From NCBI GenBank assembly GCA_905213905.1, contig CAJMKD010000002.1, positions 124,001-188,000 on the forward strand: a stretch of 64,000 nt of DNA, read 5' to 3'. The DNA is from an uncultured Sutterella sp. (lineage in GTDB: Bacteria; Pseudomonadota; Gammaproteobacteria; Burkholderiales; Burkholderiaceae_F). Position 1 is the first letter of the stretch; each line of letters begins with the position of its first letter. The position numbers and the translations under genes are program-made. The notes under the pieces are model-generated. The model searched no databases and was not told where the DNA came from. It worked only from the letters and a program-made list of their open reading frames with translations. Shown here piece by piece: positions 1 to 8,631 of this stretch.

Positions 1-16
1 AGTCTGAATCGACACA

Positions 17-58
17 TAAAAACGGCGCACCGAACTTCCCGTTCGCGTGCGCCGTTGC
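17..58 (-). terminator. Rho-independent terminator of dedA
   Basis: Read on the minus strand, a GC-rich stem (AACGGCGCAC paired with GTGCGCCGTT, with an inner GCGAAC/GTTC extension) is followed by a T-run. It lies just downstream of the dedA stop codon. Confidence 0.75.
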
Positions 59-92
59 GATGAAGAGGGCCTCTCTAATTCGCTCAGCAGGC

Positions 93-755
93 TCAGCAGC
101 TTTTCTGAGCGCTTTTTCGCGATTGGAACCAGCGCCAGGCGAAGCCGACAAGCACCGGACCCATGGCAGCGGAAATAATGCCGAGGACGAGAATAAGGGA
201 GAGATTGTTCTTAATAAAGGGAATGTTTCCAAAGAGATAGCCTGCGCCCACAATGCTCACGGCCCAGAGAATGGCGCCCGTGCCGGAGAAAAGCTCGAAG
301 CGCAGATAATCCATTCGCGCGGCCCCTGCCACGAGCGGCGCAAAGGCGCGAACAATCGGCACGAAACGCGCAAGCAGAATTGTTTTGCCGCCATGGCTCA
401 CGTAGAAAGCGTGCGCATTTTGGAGCTTGGACGCATTAATCCAGCTGATGCTGCCGTCGTAGATTTTGTTGCCGAACCATTTGCCTGTTGCGTAGCCCAC
501 GGTGTTGCCGAGAATGGCGCCGAGCGCGACGGCAAGCATGATGACCCATGGACTTGCGGTGCCTGCTGCGGCAACGGTGCCGGCGACGAAGAGCAGCGAG
601 TCGCCAGGCAGAAAGGACATGACGACGAAGCCGGTCTCAAGAAAGAAAATCACGAACATCGCTAGATAAATCAGCGTGCCGTGATGAGTTGCCAATGTGA
701 CCAGAAAGTGGTCGGCGTTCGTAAAAAGTTCGACGATGAGACCAAAGATGTCCAT
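93..755 (-). CDS. DedA family inner-membrane protein
   Basis: This 220-residue protein belongs to the DedA/SNARE-associated (VTT domain) family of inner-membrane proteins, which support undecaprenyl-phosphate or phospholipid flipping and envelope homeostasis. Visible features are an N-terminal hydrophobic segment (about residues 20-45), the family signature around FLPGDSLLFVAG (about 50-60), a glycine-rich GAILGNTVGYATG stretch, the ARFVPIVRAFAPLVAGA segment with its conserved arginines (about 125-142), and two C-terminal membrane helices. I chose the ATG at 755, which gives the usual family length; an upstream extension to 860 is out of character and would overlap the mutL side. It is transcribed away from mutL. 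Family assignment is firm; the transported substrate cannot be read from the sequence. Confidence 0.9.
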   Translation of the reverse strand: MDIFGLIVELFTNADHFLVTLATHHGTLIYLAMFVIFFLETGFVVMSFLPGDSLLFVAGTVAAAGTASPWVIMLAVALGAILGNTVGYATGKWFGNKIYDGSISWINASKLQNAHAFYVSHGGKTILLARFVPIVRAFAPLVAGAARMDYLRFELFSGTGAILWAVSIVGAGYLFGNIPFIKNNLSLILVLGIISAAMGPVLVGFAWRWFQSRKSAQKSC

Positions 756-982
756 GGTTGGTTGAAGCAGAAAATCGTTTGACCGGTCAAGCTGCCGGAG
801 GCAGCCGGTGGATGTTCTTTTTGGACCGGCCGACGTTGAAGCATATCCTGAGTCAGCCAACTATCATACTGAATGCCGATCAACGCGGTGCTGCTGCGGC
901 GCTTTTTTGCAAGTGCTTTCTAATTAGCCGGCGGCTGGTGAAAACACCCGTTGAAGAGAGTGAATTTGAAGCGAGGGTTTTC

Positions 983-3331
983 TTGAGTCAGGAAGGAATA
1001 AAGACGGTCGAAAACGACCGCAATGAAGCACCCGCGGCTGATGAATCGATTGGGACGCAGCCGGCAGCTCGGCGGGAAATTCGCGAGTTGCCGTCCCTGC
1101 TTATCAGCCAGATAGCCGCGGGCGAAGTGATCGAGCGGCCTGCTTCAGTTGTGAAGGAACTCGTGGAAAATGCCATTGATGCGGGCGCGACGGCAATTGA
1201 GGTGCGTGCCGATGCGGGCGGCCTGAAGCGCATTGTGGTGGCCGACAACGGCTGCGGCATTCCGAAGGCCGAACTGTCCCTCGCGCTGAAGCGGCATGCG
1301 ACAAGCAAGATCCGCACGCTTCTCGAGCTTGAAAACGTCAAAAGCCTCGGCTTCCGCGGGGAGGCTCTGGCATCAATTGATGCCGTTGCGGATCTCTCCA
1401 TTAAAAGCCGGACTGCTGATGCGGACGCGAGCTGGATGATTCGCGGCGGCGAAGTTCTGCCTGCACCAGGAATGCCTTGCGGCACTCGCGTTGAAGTTTT
1501 GGATTTGTTTTACAAGACGCCGGTTCGCCGCAAGTTCATGCGTGCGGAAACCACGGAAACGGCGCACATCGTGACGCAGCTCGAGCGCATCGCCTTTGCG
1601 AATCCGGGGGTTGAATTCCGATTCTTTTCTAACGGCCGGGAGACGCTTCATCTGCCGAAAGCTTCGCAGAAGGAGCGCATTCTTTCTTTGATGCCGAAGG
1701 ACTTTGCAGGGAATTGCCGCGTTGTGGAGGCGCAGGCGGGCGGCATGCGCATCAGCGGATTGGCGGGGCTCCCCACAGTTTCACGCATGAGAGGCGATGC
1801 GCAGTATCTCTTCGTGAACGGACGTTTCATCCGCGATCGCGTTATGTCGCACGCGGCCCGTGCCGCGTACGAAGACGTGCTGCACGGGAAAGCGCAGCCG
1901 ATGTACTGCCTGTTCCTGACGATCCCGCCATCGGAAGTGGATGCGAATGTGCACCCGACAAAATCCGAGGTGCGATTCAGAGAGTCAGGGCGTGTGCATC
2001 AGCTTATTGAAACAGCTGTGGAGCGTGCGCTGGCGCCTTCCTCTGCCGGCATACTTTCGGGCGAATTCGACGCGCATGCGGGGGGCGAAGCAAAGCTCGG
2101 CGATGCAGCTCGAGCGGATGCGGGCGGCGAGCGTGCGGGATCGAGCGTTCCGCAGGAAGCGCCCAGTCTTTTTTCGAAGGGCGACGTATCTATCGGCACG
2201 AATGCTTTTTCGCGTGTTGCTGTGCCGCCAGCAGCCGCTTGGGAGCGGCAGTTCGGCACGAAGCCGCAGGATCCTTATCCCAAGCCTTTCCAATCGTCCC
2301 GTCCTCGATCAGGGGCTGAGGGCGGCGCTTCGGAATCTCGTCCCAGCACGACGGCAGTTGAAAATGCAATGGCGCTTTTCGGTGCGCCGCGCGACTTTAC
2401 CCTTCGTGATGCAGCGAAGCAGCATTTGCAGGCTGCGCAAGAAGCGGAGAACGAACTTTCGGCCGCGCCTCAAAATTTTGCTCAGCCAGCGGCTCACGAT
2501 GAAGCGTTGCAAAAGCAATCGGCAGATGCAGTCAATGCGAGCGCGCCCGTTGCAGCTTCGGCGCTGGAGCCGCAGGCGGCGAACAGCGTCTCTGATTCCG
2601 CTGCGCCAATCATTGAAGATCACGCGACAAGCAATTCGTCGGCTGATGCAAAAGCGGCTGAGAAAACAACCTGGTCGCCAACGCAGCCCGATGCGTCATT
2701 CAGTGCATTTGCCAAAAGCGGACCGACGCAGTCCGAGCGCGGCTATCTCGGCCGTCCGCTCGCACAAATTGCCGGCATCTACATCCTGGCCGAAAACGAA
2801 GAAGGGCTTGTCATTGTCGACATGCATGCGGCAGCCGAGCGCATTCTTTACGAGCGTCTCAAGACGCAGGTTGCGCTGCGAAAGCTCGCCATGCAGCCGC
2901 TTCTTATCCCCATCGTTGTTCGCGTGACGCCGCTGCAGTTCGCAGCGTTTGAAGAACACCATGCGCAGCTCGAAGAAATGGGGCTCGAAGTGACGGGCGG
3001 CGGCAATTCAACCATTGTTCTGCGCGCTATTCCTGCGATTCTCTCTGATGTGCCGGTGCCGGCGCTTGAGTCGATGCTGCGTGAAGTGCTTGAGGATGTG
3101 AAGGATTTCGGTTCGTCGCAGTGGATTGAGGTGGAGAAAAACAAGATTCTGGCAACCATGGCCTGTCACAGCGCTTTCCGCGCCAACCGCAAGCTTTCCA
3201 TTCCGGAAATGGATGTGCTCCTTCGGGATATGGAAAAGACGGCGCGCGCAGATCAATGCAACCACGGACGCCCGACCTGGACCAAGCTCACAGTGGCGGA
3301 GCTCGACAAGCTATTCATGCGCGGAGAATGA
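983..3331 (+). CDS. mutL: DNA mismatch repair protein MutL
   Basis: MutL couples MutS mismatch recognition to strand incision. The N-terminal GHKL ATPase shows ENAIDAGA (about residue 63), DNGCGI (about 86) and GFRGEAL (about 118). The C-terminal domain carries DMHAAAERILYE (about 612), which fits the metal-binding endonuclease motif DxHA-x2-E-x4-E, and a late CNHGRPT motif, so this is an endonuclease-type MutL as in Neisseria rather than the E. coli type. At about 782 residues it is longer than usual (around 600-650) because of an alanine-rich, low-complexity linker of roughly 230 residues. No ATG precedes the conserved start; I chose TTG at 983 because GCGAGGG sits just upstream. GTG at 938 is an alternative. 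miaA starts 4 bp after the stop, so the two are cotranscribed. Confidence 0.95.
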   Translation: MSQEGIKTVENDRNEAPAADESIGTQPAARREIRELPSLLISQIAAGEVIERPASVVKELVENAIDAGATAIEVRADAGGLKRIVVADNGCGIPKAELSLALKRHATSKIRTLLELENVKSLGFRGEALASIDAVADLSIKSRTADADASWMIRGGEVLPAPGMPCGTRVEVLDLFYKTPVRRKFMRAETTETAHIVTQLERIAFANPGVEFRFFSNGRETLHLPKASQKERILSLMPKDFAGNCRVVEAQAGGMRISGLAGLPTVSRMRGDAQYLFVNGRFIRDRVMSHAARAAYEDVLHGKAQPMYCLFLTIPPSEVDANVHPTKSEVRFRESGRVHQLIETAVERALAPSSAGILSGEFDAHAGGEAKLGDAARADAGGERAGSSVPQEAPSLFSKGDVSIGTNAFSRVAVPPAAAWERQFGTKPQDPYPKPFQSSRPRSGAEGGASESRPSTTAVENAMALFGAPRDFTLRDAAKQHLQAAQEAENELSAAPQNFAQPAAHDEALQKQSADAVNASAPVAASALEPQAANSVSDSAAPIIEDHATSNSSADAKAAEKTTWSPTQPDASFSAFAKSGPTQSERGYLGRPLAQIAGIYILAENEEGLVIVDMHAAAERILYERLKTQVALRKLAMQPLLIPIVVRVTPLQFAAFEEHHAQLEEMGLEVTGGGNSTIVLRAIPAILSDVPVPALESMLREVLEDVKDFGSSQWIEVEKNKILATMACHSAFRANRKLSIPEMDVLLRDMEKTARADQCNHGRPTWTKLTVAELDKLFMRGE

Positions 3332-3335
3332 CCGG

Positions 3336-4310
3336 ATGATGGGAACGCTTCACGAATCTGCGGCGGATCAACCGCAGGCGCTACTCCTTTTGGGGCCGAC
3401 GGCGAGCGGCAAGTCTGCGCTTTCGCTCCAGCTTGCCAAGCAGTTCGACGTTGAGATCATTTCGATCGATTCGGCGCTTGTCTACCGAGGCATGGATATT
3501 GGGAGCGCAAAGCCGACGCCCGAAGAGCTCGCAGCCGTGCCGCATCATTTGATCGACATCCGCGAGATAAGCGAACCGTACAGTGCGGCCGATTTTGCGG
3601 CTGATGCTGTTCGACTTGTTTCGGAAATTCGTGCGCGCGGTCGATTTCCGCTTATTGTGGGCGGAACCATGCTCTACGCGAAAGCGCTTCGCGAGGGACT
3701 GAACGACATGCCCACCACTTCAGCAGAGGTGAGAGCGCAGGTCCTAAGCGATGGCGAGCGCTTGGGGTGGCCAGCCATGCATGCGGAACTGGCTCGTGTG
3801 GATCCGGAAACCGCAGAACGGCTCGCACCCAACGACAAGCAGCGCATTGGACGTGCGCTTGAGGTTTATCGGATGACGGGGAGGCCGTTGTCGAGCTTTC
3901 ATGACAGAAAGGCGATCAAGCCGCTCATCCCAGTTCTGACCGTCGGCTTGATGCCGCGAGATCGCGCCAAGCTGCATGCGCGCATTGCCGAACGATTTGA
4001 TGCCATGCTCCGTTCTGGTTTTCTGGATGAAGTCAAGCGTCTCATGGCAAGGCCTGACTTTGATCCTGAAAGCCCAGCGATGCGTGCGGTCGGCTATCGG
4101 CAGGCAATCGACTTTTTGTCGGGCCGCATGGATGCATCGGCCTTCCGTGAAGCAGGCATTGCTGCCACGAGGCAACTCGCGAAGCGCCAGATGACTTGGC
4201 TGCGCGGCATGCGCGACGCTTTGCTGATTGATTCTGATACTAATGAAGTTTTAGAAAATCTTATAAATATAATGAAAGTCCATCTAGGAATAAAAACATC
4301 GAAGAAATAA
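3336..4310 (+). CDS. miaA: tRNA dimethylallyltransferase MiaA
   Basis: MiaA transfers the dimethylallyl group to N6 of A37 in tRNAs that read UNN codons. The P-loop GPTASGKS lies near residue 18, followed by IDSALVYRGMDIGSAKP (substrate-binding Asp and Ser), GGTMLYAKAL, and the C-terminal AVGYRQ segment. Length (324 aa) is normal. It starts 4 bp after mutL, with GGAG in the end of mutL as ribosome binding site; ATG at 3336 and 3339 are both possible. The last 30 or so codons (from about 4230) turn abruptly AT-rich, matching the glycosyltransferase cassette that follows, so the 3' end of this housekeeping gene seems to have come in with that cassette. Confidence 0.96.
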   Translation: MMGTLHESAADQPQALLLLGPTASGKSALSLQLAKQFDVEIISIDSALVYRGMDIGSAKPTPEELAAVPHHLIDIREISEPYSAADFAADAVRLVSEIRARGRFPLIVGGTMLYAKALREGLNDMPTTSAEVRAQVLSDGERLGWPAMHAELARVDPETAERLAPNDKQRIGRALEVYRMTGRPLSSFHDRKAIKPLIPVLTVGLMPRDRAKLHARIAERFDAMLRSGFLDEVKRLMARPDFDPESPAMRAVGYRQAIDFLSGRMDASAFREAGIAATRQLAKRQMTWLRGMRDALLIDSDTNEVLENLINIMKVHLGIKTSKK

Positions 4311-4313
4311 AGT

Positions 4314-4359
4314 CATCTAATTTTACAGATTCTTTTTTTCTTCAAGAATAGATTAGATG
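4314..4359. terminator. Possible terminator hairpin after miaA
   Basis: CATCTAAT at 4314-4321 pairs perfectly with ATTAGATG at 4352-4359, and an inner ATTCTT/AAGAAT pair extends it. It stands just after the miaA stop. There is no clean T-tract after the stem, so a terminator role is only probable. Confidence 0.35.
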
Positions 4360-4587
4360 TGAAAATATACGATAAGTATGTTTCTTTCCTTTATAGAAAC
4401 TAGCTCAGAAATTGATAATTGACTCTATAATTTGTTCCAGCTATTTGTGTGTGGTATTTAAATCGCTTGAGCTAAATAAATAGACGATAATTTACAAGAA
4501 AAATTTGAGTTTGGTGACACATCCTTTTTTTTCACGATTGAGGTGCAAAATTAATCTTTGAATATGGTGTGATCAGAGAATGTATTT

Positions 4588-5775
4588 TTATTTAGTAAAA
4601 GATTGGATAAGTTTATCCCATTGACTCCAAACGATTTCAGGTGAAAAAGCCTGCATATCTTTTCTTCCATTTTCACCATAAATTCTGCGAAGATTTTCAT
4701 CTTCCATAAGTTTTTCAAAGCCTTTAGCATACGATTCAGGCGTGGGATCAGTTAAGATTCCATTATGATTATTCTGAATTAAAGAATTAACAGAAGGGCA
4801 ATCAGAGCATCCTACAGCAGGGAGTCCCATAGATAAAGCTTCGGCTAAGGCTAAACTGAATCCCTCAAAAGCAGAAGGTATGGCAAATATTGAAGCGTTT
4901 GCTAACTTGTTAGTAATGTTATCAGTTTTCCCTTTGAGTAAAAATTGATTTTGTAGGTTCAAATTACTGATTCTAGATCTAATGAGTTTTGTAAATTTTG
5001 TCTCTTCAAATGTTTCTCCCCACCATTCGCAGGTCCAATCAGGAAATTTTTGGCTTAATAGCTTCATTGCCTCAATTAGAAGTAAAGGTCTTTTTTGTTT
5101 TGATAATCTAGCTAATATAATAATCTTTTTCTTTGTGTAATCGGGCTTCACAGTGAATTGCGGGGCAATATTAGGTATATAAACAATAGGAACAGTGGAT
5201 AGTGTTTGACGAGTAATATTTATGTATTCAGGCATAAGAACTTGTACTGCTGCACAAGTCTCGATTGAAGTTTTGTATTTTTGAAAATCAGGGGCATCTA
5301 AGTATAAAGATGGAACGTTATGAAACATCGTTATAATCGGAGCCCCGATATTTAAACACTCTTTAAGGATATAAGTTGCTTGAGGTTGAAATGCAATGTA
5401 TATGTCAGATTTGATAATAGAACTTTTAAGTGAATCTGCCTTTATTTGAGTGTCAAGTGAAATTCGATTAAGCTTTCGTTTTAGTTTGCTGAATGAGAGA
5501 CAACGTAATGTTCTAAATATTTTTTTTCTTAAAAAAATATTTTTTGGTTCTTTATATGCATTGATGAAGCGAACTTTATTGCTAATTGGGAAACTAGGTT
5601 TCCCTTTTATAGGGTCGCAACATATAGCAGTAACAATATATCCCCTTTCGGCAAGAGCATTTGCCATATCGCAAAAAACTTTCTCTCTCCCTCCTTTCTC
5701 ATTTATGACTCGATCTACATTTAGAAGCAGAACGTGTTGTTTTTTGTTTGAATTTACGAGTGTCGGATTGTCCAT
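4588..5775 (-). CDS. Glycosyltransferase family 4 (GT-B) protein
   Basis: A 395-residue GT-B glycosyltransferase, probably adding a sugar to LPS core, O-antigen or another surface glycan from a nucleotide-sugar donor. The N-terminal half has the family's NEKGGREKVFCDMANALAERGY segment (residues 25-45). The donor-binding half shows IILARLSKQKRPLLLIEA (about 225-242), FLLKGKTDNI, and the EGFSLALAE motif (an E-x7-E type donor-sugar motif, about residue 310), then SMGLPAVG and a typical C-terminal helix. The gene is strikingly AT-rich with lysine- and isoleucine-rich coding, unlike mutL-miaA and purM on either side. It stands alone, convergent with miaA. Acceptor and donor cannot be deduced. Confidence 0.85.
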   Translation of the reverse strand: MDNPTLVNSNKKQHVLLLNVDRVINEKGGREKVFCDMANALAERGYIVTAICCDPIKGKPSFPISNKVRFINAYKEPKNIFLRKKIFRTLRCLSFSKLKRKLNRISLDTQIKADSLKSSIIKSDIYIAFQPQATYILKECLNIGAPIITMFHNVPSLYLDAPDFQKYKTSIETCAAVQVLMPEYINITRQTLSTVPIVYIPNIAPQFTVKPDYTKKKIIILARLSKQKRPLLLIEAMKLLSQKFPDWTCEWWGETFEETKFTKLIRSRISNLNLQNQFLLKGKTDNITNKLANASIFAIPSAFEGFSLALAEALSMGLPAVGCSDCPSVNSLIQNNHNGILTDPTPESYAKGFEKLMEDENLRRIYGENGRKDMQAFSPEIVWSQWDKLIQSFTK

Positions 5776-5886
5776 TATGCAAATAATTAAATAGCGTTTA
5801 AATGCATTATGATTTATGCAAAAAAGAAAATAGCCATCTGAATCCTTTATTATTTACTTTTGCACCACAAATAAAAAAGGAAACAA

Positions 5887-7245
5887 ATGGCTTCTCCAGC
5901 AAGCTTACTCAAGGCGATTCTCAATGTCAAAGAAGTCGTCTTCCTCAATGCCGATACCCAGAGTGTCGAGCGCACCCGATTCGACGATATTTACGAAGAG
6001 ACGAGCTTCCTTTTTGACGTCCGACCATATAAAAAGAGTGAAAGTATTTGCCATCTTTGCGGTCGTGTCTGTCCCCGTTTCGACCAAGGCAACTACGAAG
6101 AAGCTCGTTGCTGGCTCGTCTTGATTGGGGGCAGTCAAGGTCTACCTTCGGTGCAAAACCCATCGCGTTGCCTGCCCTGAACTGGACGTCATGATCGCTT
6201 CGGTGCCTTTGGCATCCGCTGATTCCCGCTTCACGAAGGACTTCGATTTCACTATCACCTGGCTGGTTTCGAGGCTGTCAAAGACTGACATTGTTTTTTA
6301 CATGGGCATGACTGGAAGACTGTTGGCTACTGCATTCGCCGCACGCTCAATCAGATCGAACTGGATCAAAACGGCCATCTTAAAAAGATTGTAAACATAG
6401 GTGTTGACGAAACCAGCTTCCGCAAAGGACATAAGTACATTACGGTCGTCGTCAATCACGACATCAACTTTGGGTCCATGAGGGGCACGGCAAGGAGATT
6501 TTCAGCAAGTTCTTCGAGAAATTCTCTCCAGAGGATCGCCTCATCATCAAGATCATCAGCTGTGACGGAGCGCTATGGATCGACGAGTACATGAAGGAGA
6601 ATACACGCCCAACGCTAACCGATGCACCGACCTTCCCATGTCGTGAGTTGGGCTGGCGCAATGATCGATGAGATGCGTCGTATGGTCTGGAACTGGCATC
6701 GCGCTGAATCCCGAAAGTCCGCCAAGGAAGCTAAGAGCGCTGAGGACGACGCAGAATCAGCCAAGCTCGCGAAGCAAAGTCTCAATAGCGCCGAACTCGC
6801 AAAAGTTGTCAAAGGCGCGCTTTACGCTCTGGGCTATGCGCCGGTAAACCTAACAGAAAGACACTCGGAAACGCTAAAACTTATTCAGACCCGCGAGCCC
6901 AAGCGCTGTTAAACGCGTATCAACTCAAGGAAGAGCTTCGGGCGATCCTGCGCCTGCCAAGCTACGAGCAGGTCAGTGTCGAGTTCAAGCGGAGATACTT
7001 CCGAGCGACATACTCCCGTCTCGGGCCGGTAAAGAAACTTTCAAGATCGCCGCCACGAAGAGGGCACCATCAACGCCGTTTGCTATCGATTCAACAATGA
7101 CCGCGTCGAGGCAACCAATAACAAGATCAAGCAGGTCATTCGGCGTGCATTCAGCTTCCGAAATATCGATAGCTTGATCGCCATGGTGATGCTGGTATGC
7201 TCACCGATCAAGATATCTCTGCTGAATAAACCGCGGCAGAGATAA
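5887..7245 (+). pseudogene. Degenerate ISL3-family transposase
   Basis: Conceptual pieces in several frames together make an ISL3-family DDE transposase. The first (from ATG 5887) includes a zinc-finger-like CHLCGRVCPRF; the second (from about 6125) has VYLRCKTHRVACPE; then GVDETSFRKGHKYITVVV (first catalytic Asp, near 6400), SCDGALWIDEYM (second Asp, near 6560), FHVVSWAG-like and DEMRRMVWN (near 6640-6690), and finally RVEATNNKIKQVIRRAF with the expected catalytic Glu (near 7110), ending at TAA 7245. At least four frame changes are needed to join them, near 6130, 6290-6310, 6480 and 6600, plus one near 7040, so the gene is dead. No intact open frame over 100 codons remains. Confidence 0.85.
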
Positions 7246-7273
7246 ATTCAGGTATGAAGCCTTCGAGCGTATT

Positions 7274-7294
7274 CACATGTACGCCCGAAGAGCC
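7274..7294 (+). repeat. Putative right terminal inverted repeat of the ISL3-type element
   Basis: About 30 bp after the transposase remnant the sequence ends in CCCGAAGAGCC. Its reverse complement begins GGCTCTTCGGG, which is the way ISL3-family ends usually begin. I found no matching GGCTCTTC end upstream of 5887, so the left end appears lost, or my choice of right end is wrong. Confidence 0.45.
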
Positions 7295-7327
7295 GTAAAT
7301 TTCGCTGTTGTGGTAACAGGTAGTGCT

Positions 7328-8356
7328 TTAAAGGACGACGCACTGCGCTTCGCCAGCCGGTCGTTCGATGATTTCACCGATGCGGAAGACCTTTTCGCCT
7401 TGTTTCTGGAACGCAGCCATGGCAGCATCGGCTTCCTCGGGCGAAACAATGACGACCAGGCCGATGCCGTTATTGAAGACGCGGAACATCTCATGGTCTT
7501 CAATGTTGCCCTTTTCCTGGAGCCAATCGAAGATGGCCGGGCGCGTCCAGGCCTTGCCGTCAATCTTGGCCTGAACCGTTTCCGGGAGAACGCGCGGCAC
7601 ATTTTCGAGCAGGCCGCCGCCCGTGATGTGCGCCATGCCCTTGATGTCGATCGTCTTCATGACTTCGAGCACCTGCTTGACATAGATTCGCGTCGGTTCC
7701 ATGGCGCGGTCGGCGAGGGTTGCGCCGTCAAAGGGCATCGACCAGTCGGCGCCTGAAACTTCAACGACCTTGCGGATGAGTGAGAAGCCGTTTGAGTGCG
7801 GGCCGCTCGAGGCAAGGCCAAGAATGACGTCGCCCGGCTGGATGCGGGTGCCGTCGATGATGCTGTCCTTTTCAACCACGCCGACGGCAAAGCCCGCGAG
7901 GTCGTATTCACCTTCCGGGTACATGCCGGGCATTTCGGCGGTTTCGCCGCCGATCAGAGCGCAGCCGGCAAGCTCGCAGCCTTTCGCGACGCCTGCAACA
8001 ACGCGCGAGGCGACGTCGACGTCAAGTTTTCCGCAGGCGTAATAGTCAAGGAAGAAAAGGCTCTTGGCGCCCTGAACGAGGATGTCGTTGACGCTCATGG
8101 CAACAAGATCCTGTCCAACCGTGTCGTGACGACCAAGCTTGAAGGCCAGCATGAGCTTCGTGCCGACGCCGTCCGTGCCCGTCACGAGAACGGGGTTCTT
8201 GTAGTCCTTGCTGACTTCGAAGAGCGCGCCGAAGCCGCCGATCGATCCGAGAACGCCAGGGATCATCGTGCGCTTGGCAGCGGGTTTGATGCGTTCGACG
8301 AGTTCGTCGCCGGCATCAATGGAAACGCCGGCGGCCGCATAGGAAAGCTGGGTCAT
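7328..8356 (-). CDS. purM: Phosphoribosylformylglycinamidine cyclo-ligase PurM
   Basis: PurM (AIR synthetase) closes the imidazole ring, making aminoimidazole ribotide from FGAM and ATP in purine synthesis. The protein starts MTQLSYAAAGVSIDAGDELV; family motifs follow: VTGTDGVGTKL (about residue 63), the DLVAMSVNDIL segment, GGETAEMPGMY, SSGPHSNGFSL and HITGGGLLENVPR. At 342 residues the length is standard. I chose ATG at 8356, because the frame continues to 8506 without family resemblance. It is divergent from hda, the usual Burkholderiales arrangement; the shared 275 bp between the two genes should hold both promoters. Confidence 0.97.
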   Translation of the reverse strand: MTQLSYAAAGVSIDAGDELVERIKPAAKRTMIPGVLGSIGGFGALFEVSKDYKNPVLVTGTDGVGTKLMLAFKLGRHDTVGQDLVAMSVNDILVQGAKSLFFLDYYACGKLDVDVASRVVAGVAKGCELAGCALIGGETAEMPGMYPEGEYDLAGFAVGVVEKDSIIDGTRIQPGDVILGLASSGPHSNGFSLIRKVVEVSGADWSMPFDGATLADRAMEPTRIYVKQVLEVMKTIDIKGMAHITGGGLLENVPRVLPETVQAKIDGKAWTRPAIFDWLQEKGNIEDHEMFRVFNNGIGLVVIVSPEEADAAMAAFQKQGEKVFRIGEIIERPAGEAQCVVL

Positions 8357-8631
8357 GAAAATCTCGCAGGAAGATGCGGAGGCGGGTGGCCGAGCAGAGT
8401 CGACAGCTTGATTGCTGCGCTGCGCTCGGCATGCTCCGAATGACGAAATGAATTCGCCGAGAGTATAAGGGAGCGGCAACAGAGAAAGGAAAAACAGCGG
8501 AATCAATTGCTGTAGGGAAAGATAAGTCCCTTTTCGGAAGTGCCTCGCATCTCGCGATACACTTAGCGTTTTGAAATGTCGACAGCGACGCAGTTCGCAG
8601 CCGACACGATGAGATTCGAGATTTTGTTGGC

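Larger units (their letters stand above)
4230..5886. other. AT-rich glycosyltransferase cassette 1
   Basis: Base composition drops sharply from GC-rich to AT-rich at about 4230, inside the 3' end of miaA, and stays AT-rich to about 5886, where the decayed ISL3 element begins. The block holds one glycosyltransferase gene on the minus strand. From 4311 to 4587 there is no gene; I see only AT-rich sequence and one hairpin. The change in composition is visible by eye; acquisition by horizontal transfer or allelic replacement is an inference. Confidence 0.7.

Noticed and set aside
1941..2927. Second-frame open frame of 328 codons inside mutL
   Set aside because: Arg-rich out-of-frame translation of the Ala-rich linker; it has no independent support.
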